Positions 16,533-24,979 of a stretch of DNA of 64,000 nt are shown in pieces (position 1 is the stretch's first letter; every line of letters begins with the position of its first letter). The position numbers and the translations under genes are program-made. The DNA lies in contig NZ_SSBI01000010.1 of assembly GCF_004795015.1 (NCBI RefSeq), positions 62,001-126,000 of the forward strand, in the 5' to 3' direction. The notes beneath the pieces are model-generated. The model was not told where the DNA came from, did no database searches, and saw only the letters and a program-made list of their open reading frames with translations. The stretch comes from Streptomyces sp. A1277 (GTDB lineage: Bacteria > Actinomycetota > Actinomycetes > Streptomycetales > Streptomycetaceae).

Positions 16533-17027
16533 ATGAATATCCAGGTCCGGGCCTTCGACCATCCCGATGCCGTCAAACTCAACGATCGCGTGCAGCTCGA
16601 ATACGCCGAGCGCTACGGCGACGAGGGCGACATCACACCGCTGGACGCGACGATGTTCGACCCGCCTCACGGTCTGTACCTGATCGCGTACGACGCGTGG
16701 GAGCAGCCGGTGGCCACGGGTGGCTGGCGCTCCCAGGAGCGCAATGAGGAGGGCTACTCGGACGGCGACGCCGAGCTGAAGCGGATGTACGTCATACCGG
16801 AAGGCCGCGGCCAGGGCCTCGCCCGCCGCATCCTGGCCGCCCTGGAGGCGGACGCCCGCGCCGCCGGCCGCACCCGCATGGTCCTGGAGACCGGCGACCG
16901 TCAGCCGGAGGCGATCGCCCTGTACCTCTCCAGCGGCTACACCCCGTGCGAGAAGTTCGGCCACTACCGCACGTACGACAGCAGCCGCTGCTACGCGAAG
17001 CCCCTGCGGGAGAGCGGGCCGGCCTGA
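16533..17027 (+). CDS. GNAT family N-acetyltransferase
   Basis: 164 residues; ATG 16533 is chosen because upstream codons do not resemble protein. Acetyl-CoA-binding motif A is ELKRMYVIPEGRGQGLARRI (Q/R-x-x-G-x-G/A pattern), followed by MVLETGDRQPEAIALYLSSGY. It transfers an acetyl group from acetyl-CoA to an amine, the acceptor being unknown. No standard Shine-Dalgarno is visible just before the ATG; tacgat about 10-15 bases upstream could be a -10 box, suggesting a leaderless transcript. Divergent from xth. Confidence 0.88.
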   Translation: MNIQVRAFDHPDAVKLNDRVQLEYAERYGDEGDITPLDATMFDPPHGLYLIAYDAWEQPVATGGWRSQERNEEGYSDGDAELKRMYVIPEGRGQGLARRILAALEADARAAGRTRMVLETGDRQPEAIALYLSSGYTPCEKFGHYRTYDSSRCYAKPLRESGPA

Positions 17028-17141
17028 CCGGGGCGTCCGCTTGCGTTGAAGCGCACTCCAACGGCCACACTCCCTGCCACGGCCACCGAACGGCGGTGAC
17101 CTCCCCCTGGCCGGTGCGTCCCAGGGGGCCGTGCGGGCCTC

Positions 17142-17615
17142 TCAGCCCGCCTCGGGCGCCTTGGGGCTCTTGGGGCTCTTGGGGCTCTTGGGGCTCTTGG
17201 GGAACGCCGCCTTCAGGGCCGCCCCCCGGGTGAGGAACGCGACGCGGATCACGGGCAGCACGCACAGCGTCTGCACCACCGCGTACCAGGGCGGGCACAC
17301 GCCCGGGATCAGGTCGACGCCGATGATCGCGACCGGCACGATCACCGCGAGGGTGCTCACACGCTCGAAGGCACGGCGGGAGCCCTGGGCGGCGGATGCG
17401 GTGATCCGGAGGATCACGTAGGCGATCACCGGCAGCAAGGCCGCGCGGACCCACATGAAGGTGTTCACCGTGTGGCCGGTGGCCGCCACCACGACGACCG
17501 CGACGAGAGCGGCGGCGCCGAGTACCCCGTAGAGCCTGACACTGCTCCGCGCCGATTCGAGGGCCCGTCGGGCGGCGGGATTCTCTGCGGGCCGGGTGTT
17601 CGTCTGGAAGTCCAT
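17142..17615 (-). CDS. Small integral membrane protein with Ser-Pro-Lys tail
   Basis: 157 residues from ATG 17615. Four hydrophobic segments follow a polar N-terminus (LYGVLGAAALVAVVVVAATG, then AALLPVIAYVILRI, LAVIVPVAIIGVDLI and YAVVQTLCVLPVIRV), as in uncharacterised four-helix actinobacterial membrane proteins. The cytoplasmic C-terminus is a tandem (PKS)n array encoded by a 9-bp DNA repeat. No catalytic residues recognised. Divergent from the histidine kinase gene, which starts 152 bp away. Confidence 0.78.
   Translation of the reverse strand: MDFQTNTRPAENPAARRALESARSSVRLYGVLGAAALVAVVVVAATGHTVNTFMWVRAALLPVIAYVILRITASAAQGSRRAFERVSTLAVIVPVAIIGVDLIPGVCPPWYAVVQTLCVLPVIRVAFLTRGAALKAAFPKSPKSPKSPKSPKAPEAG
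17160..17202. repeat. 9-bp tandem repeat (cttggggct)
   Basis: Four full units and a partial fifth, encoding the Ser-Pro-Lys tail of the membrane protein on the minus strand. The unit is a multiple of three, so slippage would lengthen or shorten the tail without breaking the frame. Confidence 0.9.
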
Positions 17616-17766
17616 GCCGACGACGCTATGAACCGCTGGTCCGGCTCGGTATGCGTCTGGGCGCACAAGGGGGTGGGGCTGGACCCACTCCTGCGCCGAG
17701 CAGGGCCTCGGGGCGTTCCGTGCGGTGCAGAGTGGGGGCACCGGAGAGAACGCGGAGGGATGGACG

Positions 17767-19014
17767 ATGAGAGTGCTGGGTTCGTGGCCGGCCCGGGCGG
17801 GCGTGGGTTTCGTACGGGCGTGCGCCGTCGCCGCCGTCACGCTGCTGGTCCCGGCCGTGTGGGCGGGGGCGGTGGCGCTGGGGGTGTGGTGGGGGCCGGC
17901 GAACCCGTGGTCGTGGGTGGCTCCCGTTCTGCTGGTGGGCAAGGGTTCGCTCCTCCTGTCGCGGCCGGTCTGCCGGGCCGTCCGCTTCCTGGCCGCCCGC
18001 TGGTCGGGCACCGGGATCGCGTCCGGTTACCGCGAGGCCCCGCCGGTGACGCGGATGGCCACCGGCCACTGGTGGAACGGCTTCGACTACCACCGCACCC
18101 GCCGCGACGCCCTCATGGACCAGCGGTGGCGGCTGCGCTGGAAGGACCCGGCCAACTGGCGTGACTTGCGGTTCACGGTGATCGCCCCGTTCGCTGCGGG
18201 GCTCGTGGCGTGCGTCCCGCCGGCGGGGGTGGTGCTGGCAGCCGCCGGGTTCGGCACGGGGGCCGCCGGCCGGGTCATCGGCCTCGCCGTGGCCGTCGCC
18301 TCCGCCCCGTACGCCTGGCGGCCCCTCACCCCGGCCGCGGTTCGCTTCCTGCGGCCGTCCGCGCGGATGGCGCTGGCGGACCGGGTGGACGAACTGACCG
18401 GCCAGCGCGCGGACGCGACGATCGCGCAGGCCGCCGAGATCCGCCGCATCGAGCGCGACCTGCACGACGGGGCGCAGGCCCGGCTCGTCGCGCTCGGGCT
18501 CTCGCTGGCCACGGTGGAGAAGCTGATGGAGACGGACCCGGACCGGGCCAGGGCGCTGATGCGCGAGGCGCGGGCCGGCGCCACCGCCTCACTGGCCGAG
18601 CTGCGCGACCTGGTCCACGGCATCAACCCGCCCGTGCTCAACGACCGGGGCCTGGTCGACGCCGTACGGGCCCTGGCCCTGGACAGCCCGCTCGAAACGG
18701 AGGTGAGCGCCGACGTGCCGGGGCGACTGGACGCGCCCGTCGAGTCGGCCGTGTACTTCGGCATCGCCGAACTGCTCACCAACGCGGTCAAGCACGCCCA
18801 CGCGACCCGGCTGCGGATCTCCCTCGTCCAGGACCGGGCCGGCCTGGTGGCCGAGACGGAGGACGACGGGCGCGGCGGGGCCGTCGTCCGGGACGGCGGC
18901 GGACTCGCCGGGCTGCGGCGGCGCCTGGCGGTCTTCGACGGCACCCTGGACATCACGAGCCCGGCCGGCGGCCCGACCCGGGCGAGGATCATGGTGCCAT
19001 GCGCATCGTTGTAG
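17767..19014 (+). CDS. NarL-type sensor histidine kinase (HisKA_3)
   Basis: 415 residues from ATG 17767, with GGAGGG upstream. Membrane helices near residues 15-42 and 47-64 and two more near 135-185 form the sensor part. Then comes the HisKA_3 dimerisation helix RRIERDLHDGAQARLVALGL with phosphorylated H233, and a HATPase domain with N-box ELLTNAVKHAHAT and G-box GGGLAGLRRRL. No periplasmic ligand domain of size, so an intramembrane-sensing type is likely. Its 3' end overlaps the response regulator by 16 bp. Stimulus unknown. Confidence 0.93.
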   Translation: MRVLGSWPARAGVGFVRACAVAAVTLLVPAVWAGAVALGVWWGPANPWSWVAPVLLVGKGSLLLSRPVCRAVRFLAARWSGTGIASGYREAPPVTRMATGHWWNGFDYHRTRRDALMDQRWRLRWKDPANWRDLRFTVIAPFAAGLVACVPPAGVVLAAAGFGTGAAGRVIGLAVAVASAPYAWRPLTPAAVRFLRPSARMALADRVDELTGQRADATIAQAAEIRRIERDLHDGAQARLVALGLSLATVEKLMETDPDRARALMREARAGATASLAELRDLVHGINPPVLNDRGLVDAVRALALDSPLETEVSADVPGRLDAPVESAVYFGIAELLTNAVKHAHATRLRISLVQDRAGLVAETEDDGRGGAVVRDGGGLAGLRRRLAVFDGTLDITSPAGGPTRARIMVPCASL

Positions 19015-19646
19015 CCGAGGACCTGTATCTCCTGCGTGACGGCATGGTCCGCCTCATCGAGGCGTACGGCCACGAGGTGGTGGCGACGGCCGCCACCGGT
19101 CCCGAGACGCTGGCCGCCCTGCGCGAGTGGCGGCCGGACCTCGCCGTGGTCGATGTCCGCATGCCCCCGACGCAGACGGACGAGGGCCTGCGAGCCGCCC
19201 TCATCGCCCGCACCGAGCTCCCCGGACTGCCCGTGCTGATCCTGTCCCAGTACGTGGAGCAGCTGTACGCCCGCGAGTTGCTGGCCGACGGGTCGGGCGG
19301 GGTCGGCTACTTCCTGAAGGAGAGCGTGTTCGACGCCGACCAGTTCATCGACGCGCTGGAGCGGGTCGCGGCCGGGGGTACGGCCATGGACCCGGCGGTC
19401 ATCGCGAAGCTGCTCTCCAGCGGCTCGTCCCACCGCCGCCTCGGCGGGCTCACCGAGCGCGAGCACTCCGTGCTTGCCCTGATGGCGGAGGGCCTGTCCA
19501 ACCAGGCCATCGCGCAACGCCTGTTCCTCAGCGACAGCGCGATCAGCAAGTACACGACCTCGCTGTTCGGCAAGCTCGGCATCACGGACGACGGCACCGG
19601 CAACCGCCGCGTGCTCGCCGTGCTGGCCTACCTGAACAATCCGTAA
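18999..19646 (+). CDS. NarL/LuxR-type response regulator
   Basis: 215 residues from ATG 18999, inside the kinase gene's last codons. Receiver domain with acidic pair (VVAEDLYLLR), phosphoacceptor D52 (DLAVVDVRMP), switch Ser (LILSQYV) and Lys (YFLKESV). The C-terminal LuxR helix-turn-helix is LTEREHSVLALMAEGLSNQA and beyond. Expected to be phosphorylated by the coupled kinase and to bind DNA as a dimer. Targets unknown; the operon has no further gene. Confidence 0.94.
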   Translation: MRIVVAEDLYLLRDGMVRLIEAYGHEVVATAATGPETLAALREWRPDLAVVDVRMPPTQTDEGLRAALIARTELPGLPVLILSQYVEQLYARELLADGSGGVGYFLKESVFDADQFIDALERVAAGGTAMDPAVIAKLLSSGSSHRRLGGLTEREHSVLALMAEGLSNQAIAQRLFLSDSAISKYTTSLFGKLGITDDGTGNRRVLAVLAYLNNP

Positions 19647-19652
19647 CGGCCC

Positions 19653-20205
19653 TCACGGCAGCAGCGAGTCCGCGAGCGCCGTCGCGGTGGCCTCGTCCAG
19701 GGGCGCGTGGCCGAGCAGGAACCTGTACCAGAAGACCCCGTAGACCTGGTCCACCATCAGGTCGAGGTCGCGTACCGGCTCCAGCTCGCCGCGTTCCCGG
19801 CCGCGCTCCAGCACTTCGCGCAGGGCCGCGCGGCGGGTCTCGGTGGACTCCCGCATGGGCACGGCCACCTGGGGGTCGCGGGCCGCTCCCCGGGCCAGGG
19901 TCCGCGGCGCCGGCCCCACGGGGGGCCGCTGGGCCCCGGCGAACGTGGCCGCGACGACCGCCCGCAGATCGTCCCGCAGGTCCCCGTGGTCCGGCGCGGG
20001 CACCGCCTGCTGGGCGCGTTCGCCGAGCGCCTCCAGCAGGACGGCCCCCTTGGAGGGCCACCACCGGTAGAGCGCCTGCTTCCCGACCCCGGCCTCCCGC
20101 GCGGTGGTCTCGACGCTCACCGAGTCGCCCTCCGCCTCCCCGGGCAGGCGCAACGCGGCGGAGGATGGCACGTCGCGCCGCCTCGTTGCGCCGGCGCCCG
20201 GTCAC
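19653..20205 (-). pseudogene. TetR family regulator, frameshifted near the N-terminus
   Basis: The frame open from GTG 20205 begins VTGRRRNEAARRAIL, a normal TetR N-terminus, then loses similarity. The next frame continues exactly where it should: AALRLPGEAEGDSVSVETTA and the recognition helix REAGVGKQALYRWWPSKGAV, and runs to 19653. The junction is near 20165, where atcctc is followed by c-gcc-gcg; loss of two bases (or gain of one) explains it. A GTG at 20171 could make a 172-residue protein lacking the first DNA-binding helix. Either a real mutation or an assembly error. The C-terminal domain is intact. Confidence 0.7.
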
Positions 20206-20362
20206 GGAACTCTTCGACGGCCTCGCCAAGACGACCCCGGCGGGCCGGGTGGGCCACGCCGCGTACGTCGCCCAGGCCATCCACTCCCTCGCGACGAACG
20301 GCTTCGTCACCGGCGTCGTACTCGACTGCACGGGCGGCGCGAACCTCCCGACGGACCGCTGA
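20206..20362 (+). pseudogene. C-terminal remnant of an SDR family oxidoreductase
   Basis: The plus-strand frame ending at TGA 20360-20362 reads ELFDGLAKTTPAGRVGHAAY, then VAQAIHSLATNGFVTGVVLD and CTGGANLP, the unmistakable last 50 residues of a short-chain dehydrogenase. No SDR start, glycine motif or YxxxK lies upstream; the fragment abuts the start of the TetR gene directly. A TetR gene divergent from its SDR target is a very common layout, so a deletion seems to have removed the promoter region and most of the SDR gene. Confidence 0.7.
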
Positions 20363-20543
20363 GCGAAGGAGGCGACGGGATGGCCCGACGTGAGTCCGCC
20401 GGGTTGTCGGGTGCTAGGCGTCGTCGCAACACCCCAGCTCAAGGGGTGGCATGGACTTCGAGATCCGAGAGGACCGGCAGCCGCTGCCTGGTCGGCCTGG
20501 ACAAAGTTGCGGCACTTCGCACACGTGCGAGTGGGACTGCGGC

Positions 20544-23500
20544 TCAGTCCTCCTTCATTTCCTTCGTGGACCACTCGTTGGCGAAGTGTTCCATCTGCTT
20601 GAGGACCAGGTTGATGGCCTCCGGCGCCTGGTCCGGCGGGTAGTTGCGGCGGGCCAGGAGGCGCTTGATGGCGCTGCGCAGGCGGGCGCGTACCGGCTCG
20701 CGGGCGATCCAGTCCGGCTTCAGCTTGCTGCGGACCTCCGCGACCAGCTCGCGGGCCACCCCGGCCAGTACGTCGTCGCCCATCACCGATTGCGCCGTAC
20801 CATGGTCGGCCAGAGCGTCGTAGAAGGCGAGCTCGCGCCAGTCCAGCGGCGGCTCGAACTTCTCGCCGCGCCGGGCGTCGTCCATGACCTCCTTCGCCAT
20901 CTCGACGAGCTTGGCGATGAGCTCGGCGCTCGTGTACTGCTGCCGCATGTAGCGGACCATCAGGTCCTGCAGCCGCTCGGAGAACGTGGTGCGCCGGACG
21001 ACGTTGTGCCGCGTCACCTCACGCATCTTCCGCTCGATGAGCCGCCGCAGCGCCTCTGCGGCCAGGTGCGGGGTTTCGCTGTTCTGCAGCTGTGCGGCGA
21101 GGGCGCCGTTCAGGTGCGTCAGGTCGGCGGTCTCCAGGCCGGCCTCGGCGAACAGGTCCGTCACGCCGCTGGTCTCGACGACCGAGGACGTCAGCTGCGA
21201 GAGGTACAGCTCGATGTCGCGGGCGACGGGCAGGCCGCGGGCCTCACGGTCCATCGCGTCGTACTTCGCCATATAGGCGCGGACCTCGACGAAGAACTGG
21301 ACGTCCCGCCGCCAGGCCAGGTGGTCCGGGAAGCGCTCGCCGATGTTCTTGGCGCTGGCGGACAGCGCGTAGAAGCGCTCCAGGCGGTGGGCGTGCTCGC
21401 GGAAGCGACGGCCGAGCGTCCGGCGGGGGTCGTCGAGCCCGTCCGGGTTGTTGCCGGCTGTGCGCGGGTCCCGCAGGTAGTTCGCGGCCTTGATCGCGGC
21501 GTCGATGAACGCCGTCTTCGACGGCGTCTCCAGCCGCTTGCGCCACTCGAAGCCGCGCAGGATGTCGGCGAGGATGTCGTACTCGTTGCGCAGCTCGTCC
21601 AGGGCCCGGTCGACGTCCTGGCCGAGGGTGCGGTCCTGCTGGTCCGCCTCGGTGTACTCCGCGATGGCACGCTGGAGGTTCTCGGTCAGCGGTGCGTACC
21701 CGACGAGGAGGCCGTCCTCCTTCGCGCGGAAGCGTCGGTTGACGCGGGCCAGGGCCTGCATCAGGTTGGCGCCCTTCAGCGGCCGGTCCAGGTACATCGT
21801 GTGGACCGGCGGGGCGTCGAAGCCGGTCAGCAGCATGTTGTTGACGATGAGCAGCTCGAGCTCGTCGTCGGGGTCCTTGGCGCGGTTGACGACCGCCTTG
21901 CGCCTGCTGTCGCTCAGGGCGTGGGCCAGGAGGTGGGCAGGGTCCTTGCGCGAGTTCGAGGAGAAGACGATCTTCATGGCGCCCTTGTCGACCTCGTCGC
22001 TGTGCCACTCGGGCCGCAGCTCGCGCAGGGCGTCGTAGACGCGGACGCAGATCTCCCGGGTCGCGCACACGACCATCGCCTTGCCGGCCGCGCCACCCGT
22101 CTCGGAGGCACCGACGAACGGCTGCATCCGCTCCCGCCGTGCCTCCCAGTGCTCGACGAGGTCGGCGGCGAGGTCCCTCACACGGGCGGGCGCGCCGTAC
22201 ATGGCGTTCATCGTCGCGACGGCCTGCTCGACCCGGCGGCGCTCGGTGTCGTCGAGGCCGTCGGTGATGCGGTCGGCCTCCTCGTCGATCGTCGTCGGGT
22301 CGACGTCCTCGTCCAGTACGAGCTGGATGACGCGGCTCTCGTGGAACACCTTGACGGTCGCGCCGTCGTCGGCGGCCCGCTTGAGGTCGTAGACGTCGAT
22401 GTAGTCGCCGAACACTTCGCGGGTGTTGCGGTCGGCCTCGGAGATCGGGGTGCCGGTGAAGGCCAGGAGCGTGGCGTGCGGGAGCGCGTCGCGCAGGTGG
22501 CGGGCGTAGCCGTCGAGGGAGTCGTAGTGGCTGCGGTGCGCCTCGTCGACGACGACCACGATGTTGCGGCGGTCGGAGAGCAGCGGGTGGTCCGCGCCGG
22601 CGTCCTTCTCCTCCTTGGTACGGCCGAACTTCTGCAGCGTGGTGAAGAGGATGCCGCCGACGCGCTTGGCAGCGAGCGCCTCGCGCAGCTCGGCCCGGGT
22701 GAGGACCTGCTTGGGCGCTTCCGGGAGGATCTCGCTCTCGAGGAACGTCGAGTACAGCTGGTCGTCGAGGTCCGTGCGGTCGGTGATGACGACGACCGTC
22801 GGGTTCAGTAGTGCCGGGTCCTTCATCACCATGGTGGTGGTCAGGACCATCTCCTCGGACTTGCCCGACCCCTGGGTGTGCCAGACGACGCCGGCCTTCC
22901 CGTCGCTCGCGGATGCCTCGCGGACGGCCTCCGCGGCTCGGGTCACCGCGTGGAACTGGTGGGGCTTGGCGATGCGCTTCGTCCGCTTCGATGGGACGAA
23001 GTTGATGAAGGACCGGATGAGGGAGAGGAAGCGCGGCTGGGTGAACAGGCCGTGCACGGCCAGGTTCTGGCCCGAGTCCGCTATCCCCTCGGCGTCGAAC
23101 GGGTCGACGCGCGCGCCGAACTCGTCCGTGTTCCACGGTGCGAAGTGCTCGTACGGGGTGAAGGGTGTGCCGTACTTCGCCGTGATGCCGTCGGAGAGCA
23201 GGACCACCGAGTTGTGGCGGAAGGCTGTAGGGAACTCCTCCACGTACCGGGTGATCTGCGAGTGCGCCGTCTGGAGGGTGGCGTCCTCGTCTCCGGCGCG
23301 CTTCAGCTCCAGGACGGCGAGGGGCAGGCCGTTGACGTAGAGGACGACGTCGAAGCGGCGGTTCTTCTCGCCGTCGATGACGGTGACCTGGTTGACGGCG
23401 CGGTAGACGTTCGCCTCGGGGTCGTCCAGATCGACGAGGCGGATGGTCGGGTTGTGCTCGGCGCCGAAGGCGTCGGTGTACGTGACGGAGCGGATGCCGG

Positions 23501-23804
23501 CGGTGAGGTAGCCGTGGGCGGTGCGGTTCTCCTCGTACGTGTCCTGCGACGCCGGGGTCGCGGCGGCGGCGACGGCGTCCCGGACGGCGTCCGGGGGGAG
23601 GGCGGGGTTGAGCCGCTCGACGGCCTCGGTGAGGTCCGGGTACAGGATGAGGTCGTCCCACGACTTGCGGTGGCCGGAACCGGGGGCGAGCTGGTTGCCG
23701 GGGGTGTGTTCCCAGGCGAGCTCGCCGAGCTCTTCGAGGGCGAGCAGTTCCCAATCGGACTCGTGGGGGCGGTGGTTCTGGCCATCGTCGTCGGGGTGCG
23801 TCAT
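20544..23804 (-). CDS. hsdR: Type I restriction enzyme, R subunit
   Basis: 1,086 residues from ATG 23804. An N-terminal PD-(D/E)xK nuclease is followed by helicase domains: FDVVLYVNGLPLAVLELK (D152, E166, K168), Walker A TQGSGKSEEM (K315), DEAH box VVVDEAHRSHY (420-423), FTGTPIS (motif III) and later helicase motifs around NMLLTGFDAPP and ALARVNRRF. It is the DNA-translocating and cutting subunit of the HsdRMS complex. Its start overlaps the HsdS stop (ATGA), and it is the last gene of a four-gene operon. Full length with all key residues, so probably active. Confidence 0.96.
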   Translation of the reverse strand: MTHPDDDGQNHRPHESDWELLALEELGELAWEHTPGNQLAPGSGHRKSWDDLILYPDLTEAVERLNPALPPDAVRDAVAAAATPASQDTYEENRTAHGYLTAGIRSVTYTDAFGAEHNPTIRLVDLDDPEANVYRAVNQVTVIDGEKNRRFDVVLYVNGLPLAVLELKRAGDEDATLQTAHSQITRYVEEFPTAFRHNSVVLLSDGITAKYGTPFTPYEHFAPWNTDEFGARVDPFDAEGIADSGQNLAVHGLFTQPRFLSLIRSFINFVPSKRTKRIAKPHQFHAVTRAAEAVREASASDGKAGVVWHTQGSGKSEEMVLTTTMVMKDPALLNPTVVVITDRTDLDDQLYSTFLESEILPEAPKQVLTRAELREALAAKRVGGILFTTLQKFGRTKEEKDAGADHPLLSDRRNIVVVVDEAHRSHYDSLDGYARHLRDALPHATLLAFTGTPISEADRNTREVFGDYIDVYDLKRAADDGATVKVFHESRVIQLVLDEDVDPTTIDEEADRITDGLDDTERRRVEQAVATMNAMYGAPARVRDLAADLVEHWEARRERMQPFVGASETGGAAGKAMVVCATREICVRVYDALRELRPEWHSDEVDKGAMKIVFSSNSRKDPAHLLAHALSDSRRKAVVNRAKDPDDELELLIVNNMLLTGFDAPPVHTMYLDRPLKGANLMQALARVNRRFRAKEDGLLVGYAPLTENLQRAIAEYTEADQQDRTLGQDVDRALDELRNEYDILADILRGFEWRKRLETPSKTAFIDAAIKAANYLRDPRTAGNNPDGLDDPRRTLGRRFREHAHRLERFYALSASAKNIGERFPDHLAWRRDVQFFVEVRAYMAKYDAMDREARGLPVARDIELYLSQLTSSVVETSGVTDLFAEAGLETADLTHLNGALAAQLQNSETPHLAAEALRRLIERKMREVTRHNVVRRTTFSERLQDLMVRYMRQQYTSAELIAKLVEMAKEVMDDARRGEKFEPPLDWRELAFYDALADHGTAQSVMGDDVLAGVARELVAEVRSKLKPDWIAREPVRARLRSAIKRLLARRNYPPDQAPEAINLVLKQMEHFANEWSTKEMKED

Positions 23805-24979
23805 GTGTTGTCCTCGACAATCTTCTCGGCGTCCTTGACGCGGAGGCGGCCGGACATGAGCTGGGGGAGGAGGGTGTCGCGGAGGGTGGCGAGGGTCTGC
23901 GATTCCCGCCGCGCGAGCGCCGCACGGCTGCCCAGGCTCTGAATCTGCCGGCCCGTCTCCCCGAACCGGCGGGGATCGACCACCTGGGTCGCCAGTACCT
24001 CTGCCGGGCGCACTCGCTGATGGCTCTTCGAGGTTCCTGTCACCTTCGAGGCGAGCTCGTCCAAGAACGCTTGCTGAGCCGTGACCGCCCACAATTCGTG
24101 GGAGGTCACGGTACCGCGGGGGGTCAGGACAAGGAATTCGGTCGAGGCCAGCGAAGTAGTGCCGGGCTTCGGCGCCACGTTCCACACACGAGGGATATCA
24201 GGATTCAGCTTCGACAGCAGCACAGCCGGTTCAGCGACAGAGAATTTACCGCTCTTGATCAATTCCGGGGCTGTGCGCTCAGGCGATTTCCCCGCGTCGA
24301 ACGCCGGGAGGCTGTAGAGGTCGACAGCGTCATCGGTGATCCCCTGCGGAGAAACCTGCTCCCTTCGCAACGAACAGACCTCTTCGAGGCGGACGCGCGC
24401 CTCCCAGCGTTCTCCGGATGCGAGGGCCAGGGACAGGTCTTCGGCTGTGGCAGCAAGTCGTTCATTGACGACGATCTTGTCGTCCAGCGCTCCAAGCACA
24501 GCGGAGATCGCCTGCTGGGCCGCCTTCGCCGAAGGAACGCGCAACCGGGCGTTGGCCAGCGTGGTGGCGCTGGCGTTGGGCTGCGCCGACTTGTCGCCGG
24601 TCACCGCTCGCACGTATTCGGTGAACTGGCTGTCTTTCAACAGGTACCCGACGAAGCGGGAATCCACCGCGTTCGAAATTTTCAGGCGAACCAAGTAGGA
24701 CGCGAACACAGCGTCCGGGGGGCTCTCGATCCACTTGCTGGCCCCTGTTGTGGCACCGGTGCGGGCGATGACGACGTCTCCCGGGTGGAGCCGGTACTTC
24801 TCCGCCTGTTCCGCACTTGCCTGAACGAACGGAACCCGGTTCCAGGAGAGTGATCCATGCACGATGTCCGTGATGCGGAGAAATCGCGGCCCGACAGGAG
24901 CTTCCGTCGCACTGGCGGTGAGACCGTAGTCGACCGATGAGCAAATATCGCGAAGCCGAACCTGGATCCAGTCAGACAT
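23801..24979 (-). CDS. hsdS: Type I restriction-modification specificity subunit S
   Basis: 392 residues. ATG 24979 is chosen over TTG 24982; it overlaps the HsdM stop by eight bases. Two target-recognition domains alternate with conserved helices: the first is followed by SAKAAQQAISAVLGALDDKI, the second by RAALARRESQTLATLRDTLL and PQLMSGRLRVKDAEKIV. The protein recognises a split DNA sequence and places HsdM and HsdR on it. GC content and codon use are less extreme than in the flanking genes, as usual for exchanged S genes. The recognition sequence cannot be told from here. Confidence 0.93.
   Translation of the reverse strand: MSDWIQVRLRDICSSVDYGLTASATEAPVGPRFLRITDIVHGSLSWNRVPFVQASAEQAEKYRLHPGDVVIARTGATTGASKWIESPPDAVFASYLVRLKISNAVDSRFVGYLLKDSQFTEYVRAVTGDKSAQPNASATTLANARLRVPSAKAAQQAISAVLGALDDKIVVNERLAATAEDLSLALASGERWEARVRLEEVCSLRREQVSPQGITDDAVDLYSLPAFDAGKSPERTAPELIKSGKFSVAEPAVLLSKLNPDIPRVWNVAPKPGTTSLASTEFLVLTPRGTVTSHELWAVTAQQAFLDELASKVTGTSKSHQRVRPAEVLATQVVDPRRFGETGRQIQSLGSRAALARRESQTLATLRDTLLPQLMSGRLRVKDAEKIVEDNT

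Noticed and set aside
20362..20543. Search for a duplicated tRNA-Ala 3' end (attachment site) at the left edge of the defence island
   Set aside because: Only scattered 8-base matches such as gcctggac were seen, no better than chance; no integrase gene present.
20451..20580. Short leader-like peptide with Cys/Ser/Thr cluster (MDFEIREDRQPLPGR, then CGTSHTCEWDCGS), resembling a RiPP precursor
   Set aside because: The frame has no stop after the Cys-rich part and runs on into antisense of hsdR; no modification enzyme genes are nearby.
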